64,000 nucleotides of DNA, from NCBI RefSeq assembly GCF_001676615.1, contig NZ_LYXZ01000018.1, positions 268,132-332,131 of the forward strand. The letters run 5' to 3'. The DNA comes from Labrys sp. WJW (GTDB lineage Bacteria > Pseudomonadota > Alphaproteobacteria > Rhizobiales > Labraceae). The notes below the pieces were generated by a model, which was not told where the DNA came from, ran no database searches, and saw only the letters and a program-made list of their open reading frames with translations. A program made the position numbers and the translations under genes. Positions 1-8,399 of this stretch are shown piece by piece (within the stretch, counting starts at the first letter, position 1; each line of letters begins with the position of its first letter).

Positions 1-31
1 GCTCTTCTTACTGCAAGCGTTACGTTTCCAA

Positions 32-54
32 GAGCGGACAGGATGTCCGCGCTC
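32..54. repeat. Short intergenic palindrome upstream of the first gene
   Basis: GCGGACA at 34-40 and TGTCCGC at 44-50 form a 7-bp perfect stem with a 3-nt loop just before the first gene. Its build (a short palindrome in a gap) resembles the palindromic elements at 1.1, 35.0, 61.0 and 62.5 kb, though the sequence differs. It may be half of a paired element cut by the window edge. Confidence 0.5.
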
Positions 55-67
55 CCAGGATCACTTC

Positions 68-1117
68 ATGTCCAAGATCCGCATCCTTGTGCTCGGCACC
101 GGCAATATGGCGGCCAACCACGCCCGGCACTTCCAGGCTTCTCCCGACGCCGAAGTGGTGGCGGGCGTCGACATCGACGAGGCGAGAGCCAGTCAGTTCA
201 GCGACGAGCATGGCATTCCCCATTCCTTCGGCGACCTCGACGAGGCCATCGCCTGGGGTGGTTTCGATGCCGTCGCCAATGTCACGCCGGACAGGTTTCA
301 CCATCCCACCACGATGAAGCTGATCCTCGCCGGCAAGCATGTCCTGTGCGAGAAGCCGCTGGCCGAGACCTTCCCACAGGCCGACGAGATGGCCACGGCT
401 GCCGAGGCAGCCGGACTGATCGCCATGGTCAACCTGTCCTATCGCGACGTGCCGGCCCTGCAGGCCGCCCATGGCATCATTGCCCGCGGCGAGATCGGTG
501 AGGTCCGCCACGTCGAGGCTTCCTATCGCCAGAGTTGGCTGGTGGGCAATCATTGGGGCGATTGGTCGACCGAGCCGCGCTGGCTCTGGCGCCTGTCCGA
601 GGAGCATGGCTCGAAGGGCGTGCTGGGCGATGTCGGCATCCACATCCTGGATTTCGCCAGCTATGCGGTGAGCATGACGCCGGTCGCGCTGCAGGCGCAG
701 CTCGCGACCTTCCACAAGGCCCCCGGCGACCGCATCGGCGACTATCCGCTCGATGCCAATGACAGCGCGGTGATGTCGGTGCGCTTCGAGAACGGGGCGC
801 TGGGTGTCATCCACACCAGCCGTTTCATGACGGGCTATGCCAACACCCTGAAACTCAGCGTCTTCGGCACCAAGGGCGCGATCGAGATCAATCACGGCCC
901 CTATACGAGCCTGCGCATCTGCACCGGAGACGGGATCCACAGCCAGGCCTGGCGCGACCTCCACGCCGATCCGGTGAAGACCAACTACCAGCGCTTCATC
1001 GCGGCCGTGCAGAGCGGCGAGAATGCCGAACCCAGCTTCCGCCACGCCGCCAACCTCCAGCGCGTGATCGACCGCTGCTTCGACAAGGATATTGCTTCGG
1101 CGCCGCCGATCGCCTGA
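68..1117 (+). CDS. Gfo/Idh/MocA family NAD(P)-dependent oxidoreductase
   Basis: This 349-aa protein is a predicted cytoplasmic dehydrogenase acting on a polyol, inositol or sugar derivative. The N-terminal Rossmann fold has the glycine motif GTGNMA at residues 10-15. The family EKP motif lies at 95-97, with Lys96 the usual catalytic lysine. D188 and H192 in the GDVGIH segment match the substrate-binding pair of inositol dehydrogenase-like enzymes. The length is normal. The ATG at 68 is the first in-frame start before the Rossmann strand. It lies at the edge of a locus with MocDEF-like, MocC-like and MocB-like genes, so a MocA role on a rhizopine-type inosamine is plausible, but the family is very broad and substrate cannot be read from sequence. 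Confidence 0.85.
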   Translation: MSKIRILVLGTGNMAANHARHFQASPDAEVVAGVDIDEARASQFSDEHGIPHSFGDLDEAIAWGGFDAVANVTPDRFHHPTTMKLILAGKHVLCEKPLAETFPQADEMATAAEAAGLIAMVNLSYRDVPALQAAHGIIARGEIGEVRHVEASYRQSWLVGNHWGDWSTEPRWLWRLSEEHGSKGVLGDVGIHILDFASYAVSMTPVALQAQLATFHKAPGDRIGDYPLDANDSAVMSVRFENGALGVIHTSRFMTGYANTLKLSVFGTKGAIEINHGPYTSLRICTGDGIHSQAWRDLHADPVKTNYQRFIAAVQSGENAEPSFRHAANLQRVIDRCFDKDIASAPPIA

Positions 1118-1127
1118 TCATATCGGG

Positions 1128-1197
1128 TGCGCGGGCGTCTCGCCCGCCTCTTGCCATTCGATGCTATGTTTGCAAAAGCGAGCGAGACGCCCGCGCA
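1128..1197. repeat. Paired inverted repeat between convergent genes
   Basis: A 16-bp arm at 1128-1143 (TGCGCGGGCGTCTCGC) is perfectly complementary to 1182-1197, with a 38-nt spacer. The left arm also contains a smaller palindrome, GCGGGCG-tct-CGCCCGC, at 1131-1147. It lies between two convergent genes, where it could act as a bidirectional terminator or as a REP-like element. No U-tract follows. Confidence 0.7.
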
Positions 1198-1210
1198 GCC
1201 GGAATGACGA

Positions 1211-2023
1211 TCAGGCAGCGTCGAGCGCATTCAGGAAGCGCTCGAGTTCGTCGCCGGCAATGCCGACCACCTGGTTCGGGGCCGGGAAGGCGCCATTGGC
1301 AACGTCGGCATTGTATTCGGAGAAGGCCGCGATGCGTTCCTTCTGCAGGCGGTCATACTCGCCGTGGAAATTGCGATAGACCTTGGCATGACGCGGGTAA
1401 TGCCCGTCATGGCTACCCAGCACGTCGTCGGCGAACAGATATTGCGCGTCGCACCCCCCGCCGGCGCCCATGGAAATCATGAACAGGCTGGTGCGCCGGC
1501 TGATCGCGGTGGCGACCTCCACGGGCACTACCTCGATCTCCGCCGCGAAGGCGCCCGCCTCCTCGAGGGCCTTCACCTGCTGCCAGACTCGCCAGGCTGT
1601 TTCGAACGTCTTGCCGACGGCTTTGAAACCGCCGGTCCAGGTCCGGTGCGAGGGGATCAGGCCGACATGGCTCACCACGGGGATACCCTCGTCGCGAAGC
1701 CGCCGGATGGTGGCCAGGCTGGCGGCGCAATAGACGGCGTCCGAACTTTGCTGCCGGGTGAGGAAGGCCGTCCGCAGGTAGTCCTCCACCGTGACATAGT
1801 GGCCATATTCCAGCCCGGTGACCACGAAGGCTGTCGGCGCCGCGTCGCGGAAAGCGGGCTCGGCGATCAGCGCGGGCGGAACCGAAAGCATGCCGATGCC
1901 GGCGCGTTCGGCCGCTTCGGCTTCCTCTAGCGTGGTGACTCTCAGTTTGGCAATCTGCTTCTTGCCGCGAAGGGCAAGCAAATCGGCAACGGTCGGGCGT
2001 AGGCGGGCCATGACGGTCTCCAT
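1211..2023 (-). CDS. PanB-fold protein (ketopantoate hydroxymethyltransferase-like), diverged active site
   Basis: This 270-aa protein resembles PanB (3-methyl-2-oxobutanoate hydroxymethyltransferase) of the PEP mutase/ICL superfamily. Recognisable segments are HVGL followed by a GGF-K-VGK stretch, EAGAF...EVVP, and a GAGGGCDAQ block ending in DDVLG. The early PanB metal-binding segments are altered: the usual VGDS reads SVPP, and the usual VADLPF reads VTGLEYG. The magnesium-binding aspartates therefore appear to be missing, and true pantothenate synthesis is doubtful. An internal Met at residue 5 (2011) is an alternative start. It is separated from the moc-like operon downstream by a 134-bp gap with a hairpin repeat, so it may be a separate transcript. 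Confidence 0.7.
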   Translation of the reverse strand: METVMARLRPTVADLLALRGKKQIAKLRVTTLEEAEAAERAGIGMLSVPPALIAEPAFRDAAPTAFVVTGLEYGHYVTVEDYLRTAFLTRQQSSDAVYCAASLATIRRLRDEGIPVVSHVGLIPSHRTWTGGFKAVGKTFETAWRVWQQVKALEEAGAFAAEIEVVPVEVATAISRRTSLFMISMGAGGGCDAQYLFADDVLGSHDGHYPRHAKVYRNFHGEYDRLQKERIAAFSEYNADVANGAFPAPNQVVGIAGDELERFLNALDAA

Positions 2024-2070
2024 GCTGTCCCGCGGCTCGAGTGCATCGTCGAGACGCAGGGCGCGTTAAG

Positions 2071-2117
2071 GCGTCTTGCGATTTGACGGCATTGCCGGAA
2101 ACCGCAAAGCAGCGTTG
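2071..2117. repeat. Hairpin repeat, family GCGTCTTTGCGATTTGA (copy 1)
   Basis: GCGTCTTGCGATTT at the left pairs imperfectly with AAACCGCAAAGC on the right. Related imperfect palindromes occur at 7205-7250, 50903-50946 and 60015-60060, all in intergenic gaps. The stem is TTGCG(A)TTT against AAA(C)CGCAA. Confidence 0.55.
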
Positions 2118-2157
2118 AAACAAAGAGGAGGGCAAAGGGGCTGGTAGTCGCTTTGCC

Positions 2158-3393
2158 CTAGGCGGCGAGAAGGGATTTGAGGCGGGTATTGGGATCGCCA
2201 AGCCTGTCCCTGTCAGGATGGGCGCGCTTGGCGATCAGCATTTCGCACAGCCTGATATCGCGGGCGATCGCATTGCCGGGACCGATGCCACTGGCAGCGA
2301 CCAGGCGCCCGTCATCGTCGAGATGACAGAGGATGAAGGAGCCCTCCGCACCGTCGCGGCGAATGGTGTGACGCCCTTCGTCGACCAGCCCGGCGACCTG
2401 CAGGGAGAGGTCATACTGATCCGACCAGAACCAGGGCACGGCGTCGAAGGCGGCTTCCTCGCCCAGCATGGCGCGGGCGGCGTGGGTACCCTGTTCCTGG
2501 GCATTGCGCCAGGATTCCAGGCGCACGCGCCGTCCACCATAGACGGGCAGGGGAAAGGAACAGCAATCACCGGCGGCGAAGATGGCTTGGTCGCTGGTAC
2601 ACAGCCTGGAGTCGACGGCGACGCCATTGTCGATCACAAGGCCTGCAGCCTCCGCCAGCGCCGTGCTGGGCGAGGCGCCGACGCCGAGAACGACGAGATC
2701 GGCGAGCACCAACTTGCCGCTGGTGAGGCGGACAGCGAGGCCGTCGGGCTCCTCCTCGATGGCTGTGATGCCTTCACCGCACAGCAAGGTGCAGCCCGCG
2801 GCGCGATGGCGCTCTTGCACAACCTCCGCGATAGCGGCCGGCACCCCCCGGCTGAGCAGGCGCGGAAGGGCCTCGATGATGGTCACCGCCGCACCGCGCT
2901 GGCGGGCGCTGGCCGCAAGTTCCAGGCCAATGAACCCGCCGCCGATGATGGCGATCTCCGCCCCCGGGCGAAAGCGTTCTCGTAGATGCAAGGCATCCTC
3001 GAAACGCCGCAGCGTCACGCATCCAGGCCTGTTCGCGCCTGCCAGTGGCAGCCGTCGCGGTGCGGCACCGGTGGCAAGAAGCAGTTTCTCATAGGCTAGG
3101 GCATTGCCGTCATCGAACCGAACCAGCCGCCGCTCCGGTTCGATCGCCACCACGCTTCGCTTGGCCAGATGGGTGATGGCTTCGGCCTCGAAACGCTCCT
3201 CGGCCACGATATAGCGCGGGGAGGGGCCGGTCTCGTCGAGCAGCGCCGCCTTCGACAAGGGCGGTCGCTCATAGGGGGCGTGAACTTCGTCCCCGACCAG
3301 GGTGATGGAGCCGGCCCAGCCGTTCTCGCGAAGGGCGAAGGCTGCCCTGGCGCCTGCCTCGCCGGCGCCGACGATGACCATGCCCGGCTGCAT
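2158..3393 (-). CDS. FAD/NAD(P)-dependent ferredoxin reductase, MocF-like
   Basis: This 411-aa flavoprotein is of the rhodocoxin/putidaredoxin reductase type and would pass electrons from NAD(P)H to the Rieske ferredoxin encoded next to it. An FAD motif GAGEAG opens the protein, a second nucleotide motif GGGFIG lies near the middle, and a late AAGDCC segment matches the FAD-contacting GD motif. The ATG at 3393 was chosen because it follows the ferredoxin stop by a few bases; an ATG at 3381 is also possible. The order desaturase-like oxygenase, ferredoxin, reductase on one strand matches mocDEF of Sinorhizobium, where the three proteins are proposed to O-demethylate rhizopine. Confidence 0.88.
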   Translation of the reverse strand: MQPGMVIVGAGEAGARAAFALRENGWAGSITLVGDEVHAPYERPPLSKAALLDETGPSPRYIVAEERFEAEAITHLAKRSVVAIEPERRLVRFDDGNALAYEKLLLATGAAPRRLPLAGANRPGCVTLRRFEDALHLRERFRPGAEIAIIGGGFIGLELAASARQRGAAVTIIEALPRLLSRGVPAAIAEVVQERHRAAGCTLLCGEGITAIEEEPDGLAVRLTSGKLVLADLVVLGVGASPSTALAEAAGLVIDNGVAVDSRLCTSDQAIFAAGDCCSFPLPVYGGRRVRLESWRNAQEQGTHAARAMLGEEAAFDAVPWFWSDQYDLSLQVAGLVDEGRHTIRRDGAEGSFILCHLDDDGRLVAASGIGPGNAIARDIRLCEMLIAKRAHPDRDRLGDPNTRLKSLLAA

Positions 3394-3397
3394 CGGA

Positions 3398-3712
3398 TCA
3401 ACCCAGCTGGATCTGAAGCTTGCCGTCGGCGAGCCGGACGGCATAGGTCTTCAAATTGATGCAGACCGGCGCGCCCTTGGCTTCGCCGGTCTTGTAGTTG
3501 AACCGGCCATTGTGCTTGGGGCATTCGATGATGTCGTCCATCACCAAGCCGTCGGCCAGGTGGATCTGCTCGTGGGTGCACAGCCCGTCGGTGGCAAAAT
3601 ATTCGTCGTCCGGACTGCGGTAGAGCGCATAGGTGCGGCCGCCGTGATCGAAGCGCAGGACGTCTTCCTGCTCGATATCGTCGGCATCGCAGGCGTCGAT
3701 CCAGTTGCTCAT
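3398..3712 (-). CDS. MocE-family Rieske [2Fe-2S] ferredoxin
   Basis: This 104-aa single-domain Rieske protein has both cluster-binding boxes: C45-x-H47 (CTHEQIHL) and C64-x2-H67 (CPKHNG). It should be a soluble electron carrier between the FAD reductase encoded just downstream and the diiron oxygenase encoded just upstream. Gaps on both sides are very short, so the three genes are almost certainly cotranscribed. The length and motifs fit the MocE/biphenyl-ferredoxin group, not Rieske subunits of bc1 complexes, since there is no membrane anchor or Tat signal. Confidence 0.92.
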   Translation of the reverse strand: MSNWIDACDADDIEQEDVLRFDHGGRTYALYRSPDDEYFATDGLCTHEQIHLADGLVMDDIIECPKHNGRFNYKTGEAKGAPVCINLKTYAVRLADGKLQIQLG

Positions 3713-3748
3713 CTTCTCCTCCCGATATGGTTTTGTGTCTTGTGTCTG

Positions 3749-4864
3749 TCAGTGGTGCTGGCCGGCAAAGCGGGCACGCGGGTCGTCGGGCATCACCACT
3801 TCACCATGTAGATCAGGGCGATAGGGGCGAGCGCTGGACGGCAGCATACGGCGCACGAAATATTCCGGATCCTTCATCTGGCGGCGCAGGGCCGGGATGA
3901 TCTCGCGATAGGCCTGGATCGTGCTGCGATAGGGCGTCGGCGTGTCGGCCAGCATGGCCTTATGCAGTTCCGGCAGCGCGTGATAGGGCACCATCGGGAA
4001 CATGTGATGCTCGACATGATAGTTCATGTTCCAATACACGAAGCGGAAGAACGGGTTCATGTAGACGGTGCGGGAGTTCAGGCGGTGGTCGAGCACGTTC
4101 TCGGCCAAGCCGGCATGCTGCGTCAGCCCGAAATAGAGGGTCAGCCAGCCGCCATACATGGTGGGCAGGACACCGACGAACATCATCGGCAGCCAGGAAT
4201 GCAGTGCCAGCGAAAGCGCGACGGTGGCGAGGTGAATGACGAGCCAGATGCGTGCGACCAGATAGACCTTGCCGCGTTCCATCTCCGGCACGAAAGTCTC
4301 TTCCTCCTCGCTGAGCCGGCCTGTGGCGTGCAGGACCAGGCCCTTGAGGGCAGCCCAGGTCGAGGCGATCGCGAAGATATTGGAGAGGAGGCGCAGGATT
4401 GCCGGTGGGCGCATGGCGGCGATCTCGGGGTCGCGGCCGACGATGATGGTGTCGGTGTGGTGACGTGTATGGCTCCAGCGCCAGATCGTCGGCTCGCGCA
4501 TGATCATGAAGCAGGCGATATGATAGACGACGTCGTTCATCCAGCGCGTGCGGAAGGCAGTGCCATGCCCGCATTCGTGCCAGCGCGAGTCCGAAGCCGA
4601 GCCATAGAGAATGCCGTAGAGCGCGAAGAACGGCACGCACCACCAGCTTCCCCATAGCAGCCCGGCGGCGAGGCCGCTCAGCAGCAGGCCGGCAAGCCAT
4701 AGGGCGGTGTCGCGGATCGCCGGCGCGTCCTTGCGCTGCATGAGTTCCTTCATGCGCTTACGGGGAATGTCGCACCGATACCACTCGGCGGCGGCAAGGC
4801 CGCTCTCGACGGCGGCCTGGGCATCGCGTCCGATCAGACTGTAGTCGCGCCGGGTCGGCCTCAT
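3749..4864 (-). CDS. MocD-like membrane diiron oxygenase (fatty acid desaturase superfamily)
   Basis: This 371-aa integral membrane protein has the three histidine boxes of the desaturase/AlkB superfamily: HECGH at 96-100, HTRHH at 132-136 and HVEHH at 283-287, with hydrophobic segments between them. These bind the diiron centre. The ATG at 4864 was preferred because the protein then begins MRPTRRDYSL and an AGGGAG sequence lies directly upstream, although unusually close. An ATG at 4969 would add 35 residues that overlap the promoter region. It is first in an operon with a Rieske ferredoxin and an FAD reductase, as in mocDEF. By analogy it would hydroxylate an O-methyl group and so demethylate the substrate; the substrate itself is inferred. 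Confidence 0.85.
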   Translation of the reverse strand: MRPTRRDYSLIGRDAQAAVESGLAAAEWYRCDIPRKRMKELMQRKDAPAIRDTALWLAGLLLSGLAAGLLWGSWWCVPFFALYGILYGSASDSRWHECGHGTAFRTRWMNDVVYHIACFMIMREPTIWRWSHTRHHTDTIIVGRDPEIAAMRPPAILRLLSNIFAIASTWAALKGLVLHATGRLSEEEETFVPEMERGKVYLVARIWLVIHLATVALSLALHSWLPMMFVGVLPTMYGGWLTLYFGLTQHAGLAENVLDHRLNSRTVYMNPFFRFVYWNMNYHVEHHMFPMVPYHALPELHKAMLADTPTPYRSTIQAYREIIPALRRQMKDPEYFVRRMLPSSARPYRPDLHGEVVMPDDPRARFAGQHH

Positions 4865-5017
4865 CGCATGCTCCCTTGTCCAGCCTGGTTTCGACCAGGC
4901 CTCATCCCTGGTTCCGATGCTATGTCGCACCGGTTCGGGGCTCAATGGGGTGTTGACAGTTTCTATCAAAGTGCATCAGAACGACTATCATCATGATGTA
5001 ATTTCATCAGAGCTATC
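4865..5017. promoter_or_regulatory. Divergent control region between the oxygenase operon and the lacI-type gene
   Basis: The gap has a perfect 10-bp palindrome CATCATGATG at 4989-4998 and two direct repeats, CATCAGAACGACTATCAT at 4974-4991 and CATCAGAGCTATCAT at 5005-5019; the second runs into the regulator start codon. TTGACA at 4953-4958 is a good -35 for the regulator but no strong -10 follows. GCCTGGT/ACCAGGC at 4883-4900 is a hairpin in the oxygenase leader. The repeats are candidate sites for the adjacent LacI-type protein, which could repress itself. Confidence 0.5.
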
Positions 5018-6043
5018 ATGGCCAGGCCGACGATCCAGGATGTCGCGAGGGAGGCGGGCGTCAGCCCCGCGACGGTCGACCGTGTTCTGAATGGCCGGCT
5101 TCCGGTCCGGCCGGAAACGGCCCGACGCGTGGCCGAGGCGGCCAAGACGCTGGGCTATTACGCCGCCGGGCTGATCCAGCAGCGGCTCGACCGCGACATG
5201 CCGCATCTGCGCCTGGGATTCCTGCTGCTCAAATCCGCCTCGCCCTTCTACAGCCTGCTGGCTCAATCCATTGCGGAGGCCGCAGCTTCGGCACCCGGCT
5301 TCCGCATCTCCGCCGTGATCGAGCACCATGGCGATACCTCGCCGGTGGCCGTGGCCGAGCGGATGCATCGTCTTGGCGAGAGGTGCCAGGCTCTGGCTGT
5401 CGTGTCCGTAGACCATCCCCTGATTACCGTGGCGGTTGCGGAACTGAAGGCCCGCAATGTGCCCGTCTTTGCGCTGCTGTCCGATTTTGCCGCCGAACAC
5501 CGCGCCGGTTATGTGGGCCTAGACAATCGCAAGGCCGGGCGCACGGCGGGCTGGCTCATCGCCCGCACCGCTCGCCAGCCCGGCAAGATCGGCATCATTC
5601 TCGGCAGTCACCGTTTCCATGGCCATGAACTGCGCGAGATCGGGTTGCGCAGCTATTTCCGCGAGCATGCCCCGGATTTCGAAGTGCTGGACAGCCGCGT
5701 CAATCTGGAAGAGTCGAGCATAGCCTATGAAGCGACCTTCGGGCTGATCAGGCGCTATCCGGACCTGGCCGGTCTCTATGTGGCCGGAGGCGGCATGGAA
5801 GGGGTGATAGCCGCCCTGCGGGAGGAGAAAGCGAAGGGACTGGTGGCCGTTTGCCCGGAACTGACGCCGGATTCGCGCCTTGCCTTGAGCGAAGAGGTGA
5901 TTTCCTTCGTCATCGCGACACCGCTGCCGCAACTGCCCGTGGAACTCGTCCGCGTCATGGCACAGGCCTGCCTTACCGGCAGCGTGGAAGGAACCGGACA
6001 GACTTTCCTGCCCTTCAATCTCTATCTTCCCGAAAATATCTGA
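5018..6043 (+). CDS. LacI-family transcriptional regulator
   Basis: This 341-aa regulator starts with a classic LacI helix-turn-helix (PTIQDVAREAGVSPATVDRV at residues 4-23, then a hinge helix with AAKTLGYY), followed by a periplasmic-binding-protein-like sensor domain of full length. It is divergent from the oxygenase operon and precedes the isomerase and ABC importer genes on its own strand, so it probably controls both directions in response to the imported compound. Known Sinorhizobium moc genes use MocR, a GntR-type protein, so this control differs. Confidence 0.92.
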   Translation: MARPTIQDVAREAGVSPATVDRVLNGRLPVRPETARRVAEAAKTLGYYAAGLIQQRLDRDMPHLRLGFLLLKSASPFYSLLAQSIAEAAASAPGFRISAVIEHHGDTSPVAVAERMHRLGERCQALAVVSVDHPLITVAVAELKARNVPVFALLSDFAAEHRAGYVGLDNRKAGRTAGWLIARTARQPGKIGIILGSHRFHGHELREIGLRSYFREHAPDFEVLDSRVNLEESSIAYEATFGLIRRYPDLAGLYVAGGGMEGVIAALREEKAKGLVAVCPELTPDSRLALSEEVISFVIATPLPQLPVELVRVMAQACLTGSVEGTGQTFLPFNLYLPENI

Positions 6044-6171
6044 AAAGGCTGAGGCTTTGCTTGATCTTGCATGGCGCAGCCCAGGAGATCGCCGGGTTCT
6101 GCCACCAGCAAGGCGCATTGTCGGGTCCGATGGCGGCTGCGCGCGAGCGAGCGCGCGACTGAAATGCGCAC

Positions 6172-6200
6172 TTGACAGGGCAGTGCAAAAATAGAATATT
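6172..6200 (+). promoter_or_regulatory. Candidate sigma-70 promoter for the isomerase/importer genes
   Basis: TTGACA at 6172-6177 is followed after 17 nt by AATATT at 6195-6200, in a locally AT-rich stretch within the 283-bp gap after the regulator gene. The -10 is imperfect. It would drive the TIM-barrel gene and perhaps the ABC importer genes beyond. Confidence 0.45.
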
Positions 6201-6326
6201 AATTCCAATTAAGTTCAAAAACGGTCCAATCATTCTATTTTTGATGACCGGTACAAGAGCACATGGCGCTACAAACGGCGCCGGCGTGGTTGGAAATAGG
6301 GCGCTTGCGCCTGCAAGGAGTGTTTC

Positions 6327-7157
6327 ATGACAAGCGGAGCCGAACCCTTCGCTCTCAACCATATGGCCGCGCCGAAGCTACGGCCTGCCGAATTCTTCGC
6401 ACTTGCCCGCAATCTTGGAATCGCCAGGGTCGAGATCCGCAACGATCTTGCCGGCAACGCCATCCTCGACGGGACGCCAGCAGCCTCGGTAAGGGAGGAG
6501 GCGCAGCGCGCCGGTGTCGAAATCCTGTCGATCAATGCCTTGCAGCGCTTCAACGATTGGAGCGAGGCACGCGCATCGGAAGCCGAAGAGCTTGCCGATT
6601 ATGCGGCCGGTGCGGGCGCCAGGGCCCTGGTGCTCGTGCCCCGCAATGATGGCGAAGGGCGCGGCGACGAGGAGCGCCTTCCCCGCCTGATCGAGGCCCT
6701 GGCAGCGCTGAAGCCGATCCTGTTGGAGCGCGGGCTGACCGGCTTCGTCGAACCCCTCGGTTTCGAGATCTGTTCCCTGCGCTTGAAGTCCGAAGCCGTC
6801 GCCGCCATCGATGCCGTCGATGGTGCACAGACCTTCAAACTGGTGCATGATACGTTCCATCATCATCTCGCGGGCGAGGCGGCGTTGTTCCCGGACCGCA
6901 CAGGGCTGGTTCATATCTCCGGCGTGGACGATGCGTCCGTGGCAGTGGGGGAGATGCGCGACAGCCATCGCGGTCTCGTGGGAGCGGATGATCGTCTGGG
7001 CAATGTCGCTCAGATCGAGGCGCTGCGTGCCGGCGGTTATGCCGGTGCGCTCTCCTTCGAGCCTTTCGCCGAAAGCATCCAGCAAATGGACGCCAAACAG
7101 GTCCAGGCTCGTCTTGCCGCGAGCATGGCACTGATTACGGCGGGCTTGGTTTCCTAG
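6327..7157 (+). CDS. Sugar phosphate isomerase/epimerase-like TIM-barrel protein, MocC-like
   Basis: This 276-aa protein looks like the xylose-isomerase-like TIM barrel (AP endonuclease 2 fold, as in IolE, IolI and MocC). Supporting stretches include VEIRNDL early, a GFVEPLGFE strand with an acidic residue, KLVHDTFHHH with a likely metal-binding Asp and His residues, VHISGVDD, and a closing GALSFEPF strand. These spaced acidic and histidine residues are the usual divalent-metal ligands. The position between a LacI regulator and a sugar-binding protein gene fits catabolism of the imported compound. MocC in Sinorhizobium is needed for rhizopine breakdown, but this fold serves many substrates, so orthology is an inference. 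Confidence 0.78.
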   Translation: MTSGAEPFALNHMAAPKLRPAEFFALARNLGIARVEIRNDLAGNAILDGTPAASVREEAQRAGVEILSINALQRFNDWSEARASEAEELADYAAGAGARALVLVPRNDGEGRGDEERLPRLIEALAALKPILLERGLTGFVEPLGFEICSLRLKSEAVAAIDAVDGAQTFKLVHDTFHHHLAGEAALFPDRTGLVHISGVDDASVAVGEMRDSHRGLVGADDRLGNVAQIEALRAGGYAGALSFEPFAESIQQMDAKQVQARLAASMALITAGLVS

Positions 7158-7204
7158 GGCAAAGCGCGTTCATCCGTCGACGCGTTTTCCAATTCTTTGT
7201 TTCT

Positions 7205-7250
7205 ACGCGTCTTTGCGATGCCGGGGCTATCCCGGCGAACCGCAAACGCT
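7205..7250. repeat. Hairpin repeat, family GCGTCTTTGCGATTTGA (copy 2)
   Basis: ACGCGTCTTTGCGATG at the left and CGAACCGCAAACGCT at the right form an imperfect stem around a GC-rich centre. The outer bases match the copy at 60015-60060 closely. It sits in the gap before the binding-protein gene. Confidence 0.6.
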
Positions 7251-7333
7251 CCAACGATCCACCAATTCCCCGCAAGGGGATTATCCGGAAAATGACGGGT
7301 GCTGCCGGACATCCGACCCAGGGAGGAGACACG

Positions 7334-8260
7334 ATGAAACGGACCCTTTTCGCGCTTGCCGCAACGGCCTTGTTGTGTGGCACGGCCTATGCCGAGAATA
7401 TCGGTGTCAGCATGGCCAAGTTCGACGACAATTTCCTCACCGTGCTGCGCAACGGCATGACCGACTATGCCAAGACCAAGTCCGGCGTGAACCTCCAGAT
7501 CGAGGACGGTCAGAACGACGTCAACAAGCAGCTCAGCCAGATCCAGAACTTCATCGCCCAGAAGGTCGACGCCATCATCGTCAACCCGGTCGACACCGAC
7601 GCCACCCCGCAGATGACCAAGCTCGCCACCGAAGCCGGCATCCCGCTCGTCTATGTCAACCGCATGCCCTCCGAAGAGAAGCTGCCCGAGAAGGTCGCCT
7701 TCGTCGGTTCGAACGAGGTTGATTCCGGTACCCTCGAAACCAAGGAGATCTGCAAGCTCCTCGGCGGCAAGGGCGATATCGTGGTGATCATGGGCGAATT
7801 GTCGAACCAGGCCGCCCGCCAGCGCACGCAGGACGTCGAGGACGTGATCGCCAAGGAGCCCTGCACGGGCATGAAGATCCTGCAGAAGCAGACGGCCAAC
7901 TGGGACCGCACCCAGGCGATCGACCTGATGACCAACTGGCTGACCTCGGGCATCAAGCCGGCTGCCGTGATCTCCAACAATGACGAAATGGCGATCGGCG
8001 CCATCCAGGCGCTCAAGCAGGCCGGCCTCGCCGGCGGCAAGACGCTCGTCGGCGGCGTGGACGCCACGCAGGACGGCCTCGGCGCCATGAAGGATGGCGA
8101 CCTGCAGGTCACCGTGTTCCAGAACGCCGCCGGCCAGGGCCAGGGCGCCGTCGATACGGCTCTGAAGCTTGCCAAGGGCGAGAAGGTCGACGCCATGGTC
8201 TGGGTGCCTTTCGAGCTGGTGACCCCGGCCAATATCGACAACTACCTCAAGAAGAACTGA
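7334..8260 (+). CDS. Periplasmic sugar-binding protein of a ribose/rhizopine-type ABC importer (MocB-like)
   Basis: This 308-aa protein has a signal peptide (MKRTLFALAATALLCGTAYA, cleavage after AYA) and a type I periplasmic-binding fold of the RbsB class. The segments DDNFLTVLRNGM, DAIIVNPVDTDA and ISNNDEMAIGAIQAL are typical. The ATG at 7334 is preceded by a strong GGGAGGAGA ribosome site; an upstream start at 7292 would add residues before the signal peptide. The family includes the rhizopine-binding protein MocB, and context supports that reading, but ribose, inositol and other polyols are also bound by this family. Confidence 0.9.
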   Translation: MKRTLFALAATALLCGTAYAENIGVSMAKFDDNFLTVLRNGMTDYAKTKSGVNLQIEDGQNDVNKQLSQIQNFIAQKVDAIIVNPVDTDATPQMTKLATEAGIPLVYVNRMPSEEKLPEKVAFVGSNEVDSGTLETKEICKLLGGKGDIVVIMGELSNQAARQRTQDVEDVIAKEPCTGMKILQKQTANWDRTQAIDLMTNWLTSGIKPAAVISNNDEMAIGAIQALKQAGLAGGKTLVGGVDATQDGLGAMKDGDLQVTVFQNAAGQGQGAVDTALKLAKGEKVDAMVWVPFELVTPANIDNYLKKN

Positions 8261-8277
8261 TCGAACTGCATAAGGGC

Positions 8278-8298
8278 CCTCCGGCCCAAGGCCGGGGG
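8278..8298 (+). terminator. Stem-loop between binding-protein and ATPase genes
   Basis: CCGGCC and GGCCGG with a 3-nt loop, extended by flanking C and G runs, form a compact GC-rich hairpin shortly after the binding-protein stop. No U-tract follows. Such stem-loops commonly protect the binding-protein mRNA or reduce downstream expression. Confidence 0.5.
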
Positions 8299-8399
8299 GA
8301 GCTCACGATCTTCTCGCCAGACGCGGCAATGACCGGACCCTGGTTCCGGGCCGATGAAACACGTCGCCAGCTCGGGCGCCGGCATGAGGGAGAACAAGG

